A stretch of 64,000 bases of DNA. Origin: Channa striata (Eukaryota; Chordata; Actinopteri; Anabantiformes; Channidae). The translations under genes and the position numbers were made by a program. A model generated the notes under the pieces. That model was not told the origin of the DNA. It saw nothing but the letters and a program-made list of their open reading frames with translations, and made no database searches. Location of the stretch: contig CM065183.1 of NCBI GenBank assembly GCA_033026295.1, positions 19,237,157 to 19,301,156 of the forward strand, read 5' to 3'. Below, piece after piece: positions 11,960 to 24,800 of the stretch (position 1 is the stretch's first letter; the number at the start of each line of letters is the position of its first letter).

Positions 11960-14900
11960 TCAGGGCGCGAAGTCGCAGCTGAAGGTCCTGGGGATCTTCC
12001 CACCTTTAGCCCGGATTTCTTTGAGCCTCTGAATGGGCGTTTTGGTGAGGGTGAAGTCACAGATGGTGGGGTGCGGCTCCATTCCGACGTGGCATCGACG
12101 CATCGATGGGAGGTAACCCTCGGCCCAAACCACCACCTTGTACTCACCAGGGTTCAGAAGACGCCAGTAGTCCCCACCAGCAGCTGCAGGAATTAAACAT
12201 GAGGTGGAGAAGTTTCATTTTGTTATTTTGTCTTTGAACTGTAATATAACCTCTAGAAATCCCCAGATGCATTCATGTTACTGCTAAACTTAAAACTTTT
12301 TTTTTTTTATTTCACCCAGATGATATAATACAGTGTTGTCACTTTATGCATCTGTTTTTAAGTTTTGTGAAACACAAAATCTTTTAAACTGTTCTTTTTA
12401 GAAGGAAATTGGTGTCCGACCTGATCGGATGTCGTGGTTGTGGTCTTCCACCTTGATTAACGCATCTGCTATTCCTTCTTTGGTCTCTTTGTCCCTCACC
12501 ACACCCTTAATCCCTCTGTGAACCTGAGTGAAAAGCAAACGATCCACTGTCAAACGAACACATTTTTAATGCATCGTTTTTGCTTTTTTCTTTTTTTATG
12601 CAGCAGTTTTAAAATCAAGCTGCTGACTTGTCATTTTCTTTGGGCAGACAGACAAACACTGCACATGCAGACTTGCCTGCTCCATGTAAACCAGCAGAGA
12701 CTCCTTGTTGTTCTCCCACTCGATGGGAAGTTCGCTGGCGTGGGGGAACTTATCGCAGGACAGCTCCACGGTCACCTCAAAGCAGTTAGTGTGCAGGTAA
12801 CTGAAGTCATTCATACCTGCAGAACACACAAAAATATCAGTGCATGTTAAAGGAACAGAAGCAAATATTAATTTTGGTCAACTTGAATTTATAGATTGTG
12901 TTTGTGCAAAGCTTTATTTTAGGTGAGCTTTGTTCCGTTGACTCACTGCCGGGGACGGTGTGCCAAGCTCCCCCGTTGATGATGTTGTTGTGTGCCTGGA
13001 AGTCCTCGTAGTGGCAGATGCGGCGGTCGGGGTTGGCCATCACCAGGTTTGTCGAGGCGTAGACGGTGGCCAGCCAGCGGAAGAAGGCGTCGTCCGCCGT
13101 GGGGGTGTTTTCCTGAGGGGCCCAGTCACGGGTGCAGTCGTAGGGATACGTAACCACCAGTTCTCCCCCGTGGAGGTTCGCGCTGAGCACGAAGGGAATC
13201 TCCTGCATCCAGTTGATGACGGCACGAGTTTCTGGTGCAACCTGAGCAGAAGAAGTACATTAACACATTAACGTAAAAATAGTCAAATGTCTGTTTTAAA
13301 AACACCACACAAGTTATGAATAGCAAAAAAGAACAAATATCAAAAGCAGAATCACTCGTACTGCAGAAAAATGTTCCTTTGGAACCACGAGATGTAAGTA
13401 ATAAGTAGATTTATTCAAGTATTTGAGTATTTCTATTTTCTTTTCATACTTTGAGTTCCCTCTGTTTATCTGACAGCAGTTGTTACGAGTTACTTCTCAG
13501 GTTAATTTTGTAAAAACACAAAGATAAATCTGAGACGCCACGAACAGCCAAACGAGGTTCTGCAGGACACAATTAACCAGAAACTGCTTGACATCACAAG
13601 ATCAAGTTGTCAACCTATTTCTTGTGAGGGGGGTCCCAAGCCAAAAAGGCTGGGAGGTCCTGGTGTGTGTTACACTACAGTTTATCTTACAGGTTTATCA
13701 TACTGTGTATTTTCATGTATAAGGAAAAAGAAGGAAACCAGTAATTCTAGCTGTCTAACATATTTACGGGAGAGTAAAAAGCACTGTAGTTTCCCTGCAG
13801 TGGAACACCAGACTCACTTTATTTACCAGAAACTACAGTCAATGTTTTTCAAGATGTTTTGTTTTCAGAATTTTTGAACAATTGCTTAATATTCCAAAAA
13901 AATTCTCATGCACATTGGGAGTTTAGTTTTCAAATCATTCAGCATGTTTAATAAATAATAGTGAGTTCCCGTTCTGTAGGCGATGGTCTTATTGTAATGA
14001 GCGTATTTCCTCTACGCTTCCATCTACAAGCTAAAAATCAAAACCACATCATCGCCCTCATGCCAAGGTGACACATCACCAAAAACCAACGTAAAAACAA
14101 AATATGTAGATATTTCCTGATATTTTATTTTAAACCGCAGTTTGTCTTTGTCTCAACATCAAAAGAGAAACGGTTACCTAACATCAGTGCCAGTGCTCAG
14201 ACTTCCAGGAAAACCACAGTTTTCTTGGCTCTGAAACGGTTTCCTGATCTGAAGGTTGCAGCCAACGGAAACTCAAACTGTCCACATGCACCAAAAAGAA
14301 TTCAGCGGGACCAACATTCATACACTAATAACATGGAAACATAACTATAACTATTAGTACCACCAGACATTTTGGTGCCATAGGTGCGTGTGCACCCACT
14401 GAGGGAACTGATGTTTTCCCTACAACATTTGGTGACTATAATCATTTTCATTATACCGACTATTTCAGTGATTTTGTTCCGGATCGCTCACCGACTGGTG
14501 ACTCTTTACTCTTAATAAACATTTCATTTTTATTTAATTCCTAATGTTTGCATAGAACATCTGCTTACTCATATGATGGCCATGCAGGTTATAGGACACA
14601 CCATCTTCATCTGTCTGTAGTTTGTTGATTTTATTATCCGCTGTTTACAGCATTGTGAAAAGTGGAGTAGGAGAACGTTATATCATTTATCATGGTTTAA
14701 ATAAGTTATATTGTATATTCATTAATTGATTATTTTTGCTAAAACAAGATGTACAGAACTTTTCAAATCTTCTCTGTTGTGCCAATAAGACCTGCATGTC
14801 CTTACTAGGGCGTCTTCTTGGGTGTAATACTCGGGGATGGGAATGTAGTGGTTGGAGACTTTGGTTTTATCTGTTGCCTTCTCTTCCGCGTCCCACATGA

Positions 14901-17900
14901 TGTTGTTCAGGTCTGGAAAGTTATGATTCAGGTCGATTCCTTCAAAGCTGTATCGTCCCTCAGCCCATCCGGCCAGTTCGGAGCCCTGCAGCAGAATTGG
15001 CGCATTTATTGGATTCATTTCATTTGATGCTACACACTCAAATCAAAACACTTGAGTGCATGAAAATATGCAAACATGCAGCCTGAGCCTCACTAAAGTA
15101 AAGGCGGTCCTCTAAATATTTGAGCATTTTTGTTGAATGGCTAAAAATCAGCTGTCTTGTTACCACCACCATAATACTCGGTTTTGCACTTGGGTCTGAT
15201 TAGAACCTGAGGCTTCTGCACGAGTCATTTTAAGCTTCGCTCACCTTCTCATAGGCTACTTCATATCCATCCGGGTTCATAGAGGGCAGGAGGTGGATTC
15301 GTGTTTCGGTGACCAGCCGGATGATGCGTTGATTGCCCTTCTTGTATTCCCTGCACAAGTACTGCATGAGGTTTAGGACGAGCTCCCTGCCGAGAGCCTC
15401 GTTCCCGTGCATCCCGGCCACGTAGCGAAACTCCGGCTCGCCTGCCACAATCAACAATTGGACAGTTGCTTCACTTGCCAGGCAATAAACGTGGAGAGAT
15501 CCACAATTTGTTAAAGTTTGTGCAAAGAGACAGTCAACGTACGGTGGATTTAAGTGATAAAGCTTTGAGAAGCGCATCAGAAAACCATTCAAACTTTCAA
15601 AACTTCAGTAGTTTGTTGGACTTGGGTCAAGAACACTTTGCAAATAATCATAAGTGGACTGGCCAGATGGATGGAAGCAGATCTATAAACACTTCCCGAG
15701 AAGGACCTTCTGTGTCATGGTTGACACTTTATTTACCTAAATTCCCATCAGTCCCTGTGAGTTTTATATTGTTTATAATATTTTTGTGAGACCAAACCAG
15801 ACAAGCTGTCCTCCCTTTCATTCGTGTCAACATTTTGGCAGAGTGACCACAAAGCCTTCATCTGAGGACTTCACCACACAGAAATCTGTCTCGTTTGGTT
15901 CTGAACGCGCAGCTTCGACCATTGTCAGTTTGTTTAAATAAAAGAGGCCTGGGCTCTGCAGGACTCTCCTGCTGCAGAAACAAGCAAACGCTCGAGGATG
16001 TCGAACGACTCCCTCAAGCAGCTTAAGGCTTTCACGTAAGAAACATATAGAACTCGGGTGAAGAATATTGTGAGTCGCTCTTACCGAGTTCGTGTTTGCC
16101 GGGGTTGTCTGAAATCTCCATGACGTAGAGTTTGAGGCCCATGTAGCTCTTACCGATGGTGTAGATGCGGGTGATGTCTGGACACTCCTCAGTCACAGAC
16201 TTCATGAGCTTCAGGGTAAAGCAGACAAGTTAGACTAAAAAGGTTTGAACTGTGAGGAAAATCTGCAAACTGTTAGGACTGAGTAAATACTTTGGACTGT
16301 GTGGGAACCAAAGTTACTCATCCAGCATCTGTGGCCTCTCAGCCGTTCATCACGCTCTGACCTTTCTCATCTCTTTGTAGTTGTGGTGCCTGAAGTCCAG
16401 GGATTCCTTTGATCCCAGGTTTCGCTCTGAGGGGTACATATCATTTGGATCTACAAGAAAGGTTTAATTACACCACTTAGACTTCAAAACTGAATCATTC
16501 TAACTTTCTAACCGACTCTGTGGGTCTGCGGTGCAGAGCTTTTCCTACCGTCAACACGACAGCCGAGGATCTCAGCCCTGAGGCAGATGGTGCCATTCGA
16601 GTACCACGTCTGTGGGTTGATACGGATGAAACGGGCGATAGTGGGAGAAGGAAGGAGTCCGAGCACCGGGGTCTCTGTATTCTGGTTTCCTTCGAAGATC
16701 TGAGCAAATTAATGCAACACGACATCAACATTTATTGGAAGTCCAAAGTTTGGACACGGTATTCAAATCCTTCCATTCTGCTCCGCCTATCCCAGCGAGG
16801 ACAATGTCCATCTCACATGCACGTCTTGGGACATTGGAACCCCGGACAAGCACGGGGAGAACATCCAAACTTTGCAAACCCACAATCTTCTAGCTTTCTA
16901 GCTTCTAACGTCCCACCACTCTGTCGCCTGTACAGACACTGATGGTTCCTGAATGATTATGATGATTATGACTTTTCCTCTAGCGTCGTCATGGCATTAA
17001 ATTGTAAAAAGCCTCGTTAGTTTCATGTCCCCAACAGGAATCACACAACTGGTCAATAAGGAAAAGTCATTTTTAGATGGAGGCTGGTTTTCTGGGGCTG
17101 CTTGGACGAAGATATTAGCATGTTAGTGACATATATTCTCTACTGCTGAAATAAAATTGCTATTTAATCAGATTTAGGGGATTTAACTACAAAAAAACTT
17201 TGACATTTCCACTCCTAAACTCCAGTGTTGCTGCACTGGAAATAATTACGTCATGTCTCCTCCTCCAGAGGATAAACGCCGTTGAAAAGCTGTGGCCTTG
17301 CTGCTGCTAATTAGTAAAAGTAAAACAAGAGACACTGTTGTCACTGGGAGCTTTGTCGCGTGCCCAACTTTCCAGCCCAAAGCAGCACAGAGTTTTAGAG
17401 AACAGCCTCACAGCAGATGTAGCTGAAGCGTCTTGTCTTCGGTCCACGGTGACTCACACGTGGGGCAACAATAAGGAGACGCAAAGAGTCAATTTTCCCA
17501 AGAACGTCTTGGATCCATACCAAATGCGTGTCTCTGACTGGAATCTGTTATACCTGTTTCAGCTTCACTTCCACGGAAACAGCTCAAACGTTTTACAGTT
17601 TGTTGAGATGCAGGTACAAAGGCAAAACGTTTCATTCCTGCATGAAGTCAAAACTGTTTCATGTTTAAAATGTAAAATAAATAACATATAAATACTGTAG
17701 CATTATATAGTGAGTTACACTGGTTTTATGTCAAATACAAATTCATTTGCGCCACTTTCTCAGCTTGTTTTCATTTCGCTCTTTCTTGGTACAGACTCTT
17801 CATAGTACATATTTAACTTTGGCACAAACTTTTTAAAGTCTGTTTTCCATCTGCTTCACGTTCACTAGCTGGTACATTCCTTCAGTCATGAAGTGCAGAA

Positions 17901-20461
17901 AGTGCCTCTTACTGCTTCTTCTGTCCCGTTCATGCAGGTTTCCCAGTAGACCGAGTCATTGCTTAGCTGGACTTTGTAGCTCTGGACCCAGTCCCAACTG
18001 CAACCGGCACAAAAAGGACAGATCAAGAACGAGAAATCGTCATCCTCAATTTTGTTTGGTCATGAATCCATTTTTAGAATAATTTAATTTCTCTCATGAC
18101 AATGAGCCTGACCTCCAGATGGAGTTCCGGCCCTGCAGGATGACCCCGGTGAACAGGGTGAGGTGCATGGCGTCCACTTCCAGCCACTGGTGTTGGTCTT
18201 TGTACTCAGCACACCAGGCTCCATCGTACAAGTCCCCGTCCTCGATGCCAGACTGAAAAAAACCAAAAAAACACACATTACGCAGCTGTTAAACTGACTC
18301 TGGCTCGGTGGAATCAGAGCGAAGCTGTTGACCTGATTGTAAAGGAAATCAGCTGGGTTTTCTTTTGTCACCCGTGCTTCGCGTCGACCTCTGCAGTGCT
18401 CACCTGTCTCTAAATGTACAGTGACCTGGACCAGCTGACTTGTGATCTGATTCTCCCTTTGCACTGGACCCATTTCGATTTTTGGACTGTTTTGGATTTT
18501 GCTTGGATTCCTGCAGTTCTGCCGTGTTTATATTCTGGGATTGTTCCACGCTGCGTTTGGGCCTATTGCCTGTGTGGACCCTCGTTTCATGTTCTAAGCC
18601 TTACGTGTTATTTGGAATACATTGTCTGCCTGTAGTGTCTGCACTGTGTGTCCTACATGTCTCCTGTATGTCTTGCAGACTTTCAGCAGGATGTTTCCAA
18701 AGTATAAGTGAGGGACACTTCAGTTCTGTGCGATCCTGTTTAAAAATCACCTCTGACTGACCTGGATGTTCAGCCTTCCTCTTTGAGGACCCAGACCCAT
18801 CCGTTGGTAGGATGAAGCTGTGATCTGGCTGTCGTCCACCCACAGCGACTCCAGACCGAGAGGAGGGCAGTCTGGAAGAAAAACAGAAAGCAACCACAAG
18901 ATAAAATTCTTTCAGTTTTTTAATATAATCAAACTTTTGGCCAGTGTGATTATCCTGTTGGTCCCAGCACGTATTGTGGACTGTCCCTAATCAGCCTGAG
19001 TCAGCTCAGAGGATGTTTGGAGGCCCACTCCCCCCTGGCCAGCTTGTCTGGGGGAGTGGAAGGAACTGCAGATAAGTGAATCTATTGAATGTGAGACACG
19101 CCCAAAGGCCAAGAATGAGTGAAATACAAGGTTTGCACAAACATCCCCAGCAACGGCGACCACAGAAGTGGCCGTTGAAAACAGCTCGGTTTGTTCTTTA
19201 TAAGGTCTTTGCTTTAACCAATGAATTTCAAAATTGTTCAAAGTATTTGCTGCTTTCTTTAATCCTGATTTTGCACTGTCAGAGAAACCAACAGTTTGCA
19301 GACGTCCCTTGGCTTTATGACATGTCTGACAAAGAGTGCTGGCCTGATTTGAAGGCACTCAGTCAGCTGGTTTCACCGTAAACATGCCCCAGGCCTAAAC
19401 CATGTGCTGCATTTTAGGGGAATTCTGAGAGTGAGCTTTACAGTAAGAAAATGACATAAACCAGTGTTTGATGTCAGTGATTTTGAAGCATCTTTCTAAG
19501 AGCCTAAATTATTACTTAATTATTTAGTTATTGACTGATGAATAATTAGTTGGACAAAATCTAATAAAAAAAACAAACATTTGATTCCCTTTTTTAAAGC
19601 ATAAATGTAAATTATGCTTACAAAATTATTGACTTTGGGTTTTTGATTTCTTTGGCTATTTAATAAGCATTTTTCATTATTTAGTGACGAAAACAATGAT
19701 TAGCTTCAGCTCTGAATGTGTCGCCTTTGTATCTTAGCCACAAACCACAGGTTTTGGTTCCTTTATGGATACTGTTTGGGGAGAAATGAGAGCTACAGAA
19801 TTAATTCATTAACTACATTTTAAGCAAAAGATTTACAAATTTTCTTTATCATTTATTTATTAATTTATCGGAGATTCATCTTTTTTGCTCCTATTTACGG
19901 CTTTTAATAAGCATTTGATGGTTTTACACTTACTTTTATCACAGTAAATTGAACATGTTTTGGTTTGTGACTGTTTTCTGACATTTTAACTCACAAAACA
20001 AATCAAGATCCACCGATAACCGACATTATGGACTGTGTCCCTTTTACAAACATCATGCTGACCTTTCTTTTACAAGAACATCTGGCTTTTATTAGCCTGT
20101 CATGTCCCTGCTTTCCTTTAGCTGCATGTGGAAACCAAAGCTGGCCTACTTGGCCCAAGTTCAGATATTTAACGTGCTGTTTTTTACCCAGTTCCTTTTT
20201 GTCATTTTCTGTCTTCTTGTCCTCAGCTTCTTCCTCTTTACTGCTGCTGTCCGTGTCCAGCTGTTTCCCTGTGACAGTGGTGGGACTCGGTGGGCCTCTG
20301 CTGGGACCCTCCACACTGACAGACTGAGGCCGGTTTATGGCTGCAGTTGGGACTTCAGATGTTGAATTCTCGGTGCTTCCATCGATGATCAGCGCTCCGG
20401 CTTCGCCAAGGAAAACTCCCAGAAAAGCGAGCGCAGCCAGCGCGCACAGAGGCTTTTCCAT
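11960..20461 (-). CDS. cpxm1: Carboxypeptidase X, M14 family member 1 (discoidin + carboxypeptidase-like), 13 coding exons
   Basis: Secreted member of the CPE/N subfamily of M14 metallocarboxypeptidases; family members CPXM1, CPXM2 and AEBP1 are regarded as having little or no peptidase activity and as acting in the extracellular matrix. Exons (minus): 20461-20188, 18871-18762, 18252-18113, 17997-17913, 16699-16549, 16450-16362, 16208-16085, 15441-15245, 14985-14806, 13241-12947, 12816-12677, 12523-12421, 12183-11960. Residues 1-23 are a signal peptide; about 25-91 is a Ser/Glu/Lys-rich linker; about 93-253 is the discoidin (F5/8C) domain beginning DCPPLGLESL; the carboxypeptidase domain follows, with HGNE (H336, E339) and NLHGG (H474) as zinc ligands and ELSC (E566), then a transthyretin-like C-terminal domain. 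It resembles human CPXM1 more than CPXM2 (DLNHNF, ANLHGGELVV, ending of exon 10 AWHTVPG). H411 replaces the substrate-binding Arg of active relatives. Intron 11 uses a GC donor. The last exon ends early (703 aa) through an apparent one-base frameshift. Confidence 0.93.
13385..13490 (+). repeat. Degenerate fish interspersed repeat ('AAGTA...TTGAGTATTTC' family)
   Basis: Text such as aagtagatttattcaagtatttgagtatttctatttt matches, with drift, a repeat I recognise as scattered through many percomorph genomes. Lies in cpxm1 intron 9. I do not know its library name; boundaries are approximate. Confidence 0.5.
16796..16885 (+). repeat. Fragment of a common fish repeat ('cacggggagaacat' family)
   Basis: The pieces gcacgtcttgggacat, gaaccccggacaagcacgg and ggggagaacatccaaactt are a decayed copy of the abundant fish repeat in which 'acacggggagaacatgcaaactcc' follows 'ggaggaaaccggagcacc'. 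It lies in cpxm1 intron 4, antisense to the gene. Boundaries approximate. Confidence 0.65.
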
Positions 20462-21223
20462 CTTGCTCTTTGTTTGCTGCTGCAGACTGCTGAGGAGGGA
20501 GGGGGGGGTCCACGACTAGTTTATGTGGAGATGACAGAGCCAGACCTCCATCCACATCCCACCTCCTCCTCGACCCCACCTCCCCACTTTCCCAAATTCC
20601 AGCTGAAGTACCGCGACAGTCCGTGATTTACAGACTTGTGCGTAACTGGAGACGGGCTGTGCGCAAACGCATCGAGTCCAACAGCGTTTTTCTTTCCACA
20701 CATGCCAAGAAAATGCATGAGAATGTATAAATAAAACACGCAAATGTCGAACCAAAAGTTACTCCAAGTGGTTCTGGAATCACAGTTTGCATCGATAACA
20801 TGGAAATGAAGGTGATGGTTGCACTGATGCAGTGAGGAAACATTTCTAACAAGCACCTTCAAAATCATTTTTTCTTCCTCTGTACGTCCTTTTATTGAAG
20901 TTGTCTGTGTTTCCAAAATCCAGTTTTTATTAATTTAACTTCTAGGCAAAGCCGTTTTATCTGTTTCATTATTTGCTCCAGAAAACTGCACAAGCATTTG
21001 AACTGATGGTCCAGAAATTCTGGTGCAGATATTCACAAGGCCCAGACGATAAATCCTGATTCTGAGACTTTTCCTTGAGAGCCAAAGTCTTTTAGAGGGA
21101 CTGATGTAAGCTGAGCAGAGATGTTTTTGGCACAACTTTACGCACTTATTTATGCAAAAGCACAAACATCTTTTAAAAGAAAAAGGTCAAGATATTTAAT
21201 ATAGAGAATAACCTTAAGGCCAG

Positions 21224-21288
21224 ATTAACATTTTACCTTTACTGCCAACATGAGGTTGATATTTACTGGTTGTAGGTAAAATGTTAAT
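21224..21288. repeat. Perfect 14-bp inverted repeat with 37-nt spacer
   Basis: Left arm attaaca-ttttacc at 21224-21237 and right arm ggtaaaa-tgttaat at 21275-21288 are exact reverse complements. Could be the terminal inverted repeats of a tiny MITE remnant or a chance hairpin; no target-site duplication is obvious. Confidence 0.6.
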
Positions 21289-23263
21289 ACAGGGAAGTCA
21301 AAGTGAAGTTTGATGGCATTTATGTACATGTAATTATGTTCAACATCAGTGACGGCGTGGTTTACCATCCTATGGATCGATTTACACGTGTTAAACGTGA
21401 AAAGGCTTTTGGTGACTCACTTTTTCTGAGCTGTGTGTGGGGTTCTCCGAGTTTCCTGCTCAGCTGTTGCAGTATCGGTGTGGGTGACAAACTTCGATGA
21501 AACTGCGCTTGTTGCCTATAACCACAACAAAACCAAGAGGGTTTGGGGGCAGATGTAATTAGCACATTTCACGGAGAGACAACGAAATAACAACTTTGTC
21601 CCACTAACACTGTACGTGCAGGTGTTGACTGCAGTCACACATTGAGCGTCAATAACAAACCCATTTCAGGGACACTTTTCCTCTGTTTATCTGACAAAAC
21701 CACAAAGAATTAATGATTTTCAGTGTTTCCAATAAACTGAGACAAACACTCAGGTGCATCCTGGCACTGATGTGTCTGCAAACTGTGGCTCTGTGCTCTG
21801 CCTTCATCAGTCTACGAGACTCTTTCCTGCTCAGTGTTTTCACGCGGCTTCGAACACGTTCCGAACTTTCAGAGCTTTCATTCTGAGTGTTTGTAGCTTT
21901 ACAAGTGCCATCTTTTTTGTGCTGTTCGTGTTTGGATCCTGGAAGTGACGGGAAACAACAAAAAGGAGCACGCATCATCCAAACACGCAACAGCTAATGA
22001 TTTGTTATCAAAGCCTGGTGTTTGTAAAGACGACTTTATCCCCCTTTTCCTTTTAATTACACTCCCAAGCTCTTCCCCACATCGGGCAATGAATCACACT
22101 TTTATATTTCACTGTTGTTCTCCCTCTGGTTATTTCTTTTTGTAACTGGGCCAAAATGATCATGACTTGCGGCCTCTGCTGGTAACAGGCGGAGTTCTGA
22201 TGAACTCCTGGGACGTTGTTCATCATTTGTACGGCCATATACAAACCAGGCAGCTTGGATTTCCTCAGCGAGTCGTTCTCGCTGAATGTTAATGGGACGA
22301 CAGCATTAAAAACAGATGATGTGTGACGGAGGTTATTGTCCATATGACAAACTTACAACAGGAAACACAACATCCTCCACTTGTCGACGTACACCCCAAA
22401 CAGATATTTTTCCATTGTCAGCACGTTGTCACATCTGTGTTGAGTTTATGTTGTGTTATTAGGAACTGTGTCAGCCATTACACACTGTCAACATCTGGCA
22501 CATTTTATTGTGTTGAAATAAAAGGCGAGACTCCAAACAAGGAGTCCCTCTCTAAGCTGAACGGGACTCGGTGTGTCTGTGCACAAAGCGTCTGTGTTTT
22601 GTGTGTGTCTTTGTGTGTGTTTGTGTTTCCAGGTTCAGCCACAAGTTTCATTTCAACGGTCCATAAAATTAACACTTTAACTGCTGTTTGAATCTGGGCG
22701 AGTTTGTCCTCACAAAAACAGAGGAGGGATTTTGTATTTGTGTTTGGCAACATTTAATGCACCACAAATAATTATATGTGCACAGAAAGGAAAAAACAAT
22801 GATCATTAACAGCAAAAAGCAACATACAAGTCAAATGCAAAACCACAGTCTTTTACAAAGCTCCTGTAGTTTGGGTTCATCCACCACTGGCTGTTTCACC
22901 TTTGTCTTAAAGGCTTTTGGTCTCAGGGAGTGTGTCAAATACTAGTATTGTGTGTCCTAAGCTTTTCAGGTCAAGAAAGAACGTCAGTTTAACCACAAAG
23001 TAGCTCTCTCTGCTGGGCGAGCGAGCCAACGTGTGGCTTTCAAATATTCTGCAACTCGTTATTGCTTCCAAAAAGTACAACTGTTAAAATAAAAGTCTTC
23101 AATCATGAACCTCAAACATGTCTGGTTGCCAAAAAGCAGCACCTTTGCAAATACAATGAATATAACTAATTATTACAGTTGAAAACTGAGCTGATCCTCT
23201 GATCCTGATAACACATCAATGCATCAGATCCTGTTGAGGCACCAACATGTCCCTGGGACAGAG

Positions 23264-23286
23264 ACAGTGGACAAACTGTCCACTGT
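23264..23286. repeat. 10-bp hairpin acagtggaca / tgtccactgt, 3-nt loop
   Basis: Arms 23264-23273 and 23277-23286 are perfect complements separated by aac; the motif gacagtccac recurs at 23292-23301. No function assigned. Confidence 0.6.
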
Positions 23287-23689
23287 ATGTAGACAGTCCA
23301 CTAGAATAATCTGGAGTCACTGTTTGACCTAAATGCAAACATGCTGCCCCTCTGTGATGATAAAGTGTAATGAAGCGTGAAAAGAACGATGCATTTGATT
23401 GACATCATATAGTAAACTTTTAATAAATCACATTCTATCACTGTAAATTCATGGATCATGCTGGTTCAATTACATCTGACATGGGCTGTGTTAATGTGAG
23501 GATATGTGGAAAAATGTGGCCTGAGTAAATTACATTGAACCAGTGACTGGTTTATTGGGATTTTATGACTATTGTTTTTCCATTCCTTGCCAGTGGCAAT
23601 AATTTCTACAACAGCAATTGCCTGAAAAAAAATTATAAGACCGTGGATGAAGAGGAAATAAAAGTAGCAATAATACAGTAAGGGGCAGT

Positions 23690-23935
23690 AAAAAAACAGT
23701 AAAAAAATACGTAAGTTACAAGTGAAAATCCTACATTCAGTGTGTTTCCTAAATAAAAGACATACATATCGTGTAAAAGTACTCATTATACAGAATGAGT
23801 CATTTTCAGAATAGTGATTTATATTGTTGTAATTTACTAGTACAGTACTAACATATTCATTTACTCTAATGTTGCAGCTGGTGAAGGTGGAGCTAAATAT
23901 TATTACTCTATATAATGCAGGGTACCCACAATGTA
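23690..23935 (+). repeat. Copy of a widespread percomorph interspersed repeat
   Basis: The stretch containing aaaagtactcattatacaga, then gttgcagctggtgaaggtgg and agctaa, followed by an A/T-rich tract ending tgcagggta, is a recognisable drifted copy of a repeat I know from many fish genomes (consensus pieces aaagtactcattatgcagaa and gttgcagctggtcgaggtgg). Name unknown to me; ends approximate. Confidence 0.7.
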
Positions 23936-24607
23936 CAACAGTCTTATCTCATTATTACATCAGAATAGGTTAAATTTTATATCATTCATCTGAGTATTAT
24001 TATAGTACTAGAGTACACGTATATACCAATACTTATACACACATTTTTGGACATTAGGTTTTGCAAAGGTCCAGCATACTGACTTTTAAAGGTGATGTTC
24101 TCTCAGTGAAATTTATGATAACTACATGGCATGAGAAGTAGCTTCCTTCCTACATGTGCAGATAAAGTAGAGAGCCAGGCGACTTGTCACCCACACAATC
24201 AGGAAATCTACTTTCGTTATATTAGTCACAGCTGCTATAGAAACTATGCAGTTGCACTTGATAGATAAATGTCTTGCTCCTAAAAAGCCGTTCATGAAAA
24301 AAACTCACTTTCTTTGTTTGGAACAGCAGGGCGATATTCTGAGTGACTGCTTTTGTGGAAAGAGTCAAGTGCTTCGGGGACTGAAAACAATCACTGAAAA
24401 CGCTGACAACCGATGGATGATGGTATGAAAGGTGAATGCACATGGAGATGGAACAAACACCCAGATATGTCTCATTTTCTTTTAAACTTGTGGATGGTGC
24501 AAAATTATAAAAGTATATCAAGATGACATAGATGTGTTTAGTAATGCAGGACTTACCAATAATTACTAATATTATAAGTAGTAGTAGTAGTAGCAGTGAT
24601 GGTAAGT

Positions 24608-24800
24608 CCCCACCTACATTTATGCAAGTACTCTGCGCCCACAGTTTTGAGGTACTTTACTAAAACATTTCTATTTAGTTTTAATTTTGTACACTAATTG
24701 AGAGAAAAATGTGGTGCCTTCTACTTCACCACATTTCTTCTTTCAGCTATTTGTTTAGCTATTTTATAGATGCTCAATATAACATTTAACCAATTAATAC
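24608..24800 (+). repeat. Second, partial copy of the same fish repeat
   Basis: Words such as caagtactctg, gaggtactttact, ttctatttag and gtgccttctacttcaccacatttc follow the order of the 5' half of the repeat at 23690, with much drift. Boundaries approximate. Confidence 0.5.

Noticed and set aside
18414..18760. Overlapping plus-strand open frames in cpxm1 intron 2
   Set aside because: Cys/Leu-rich translation typical of non-coding DNA; no similarity and no splice support.
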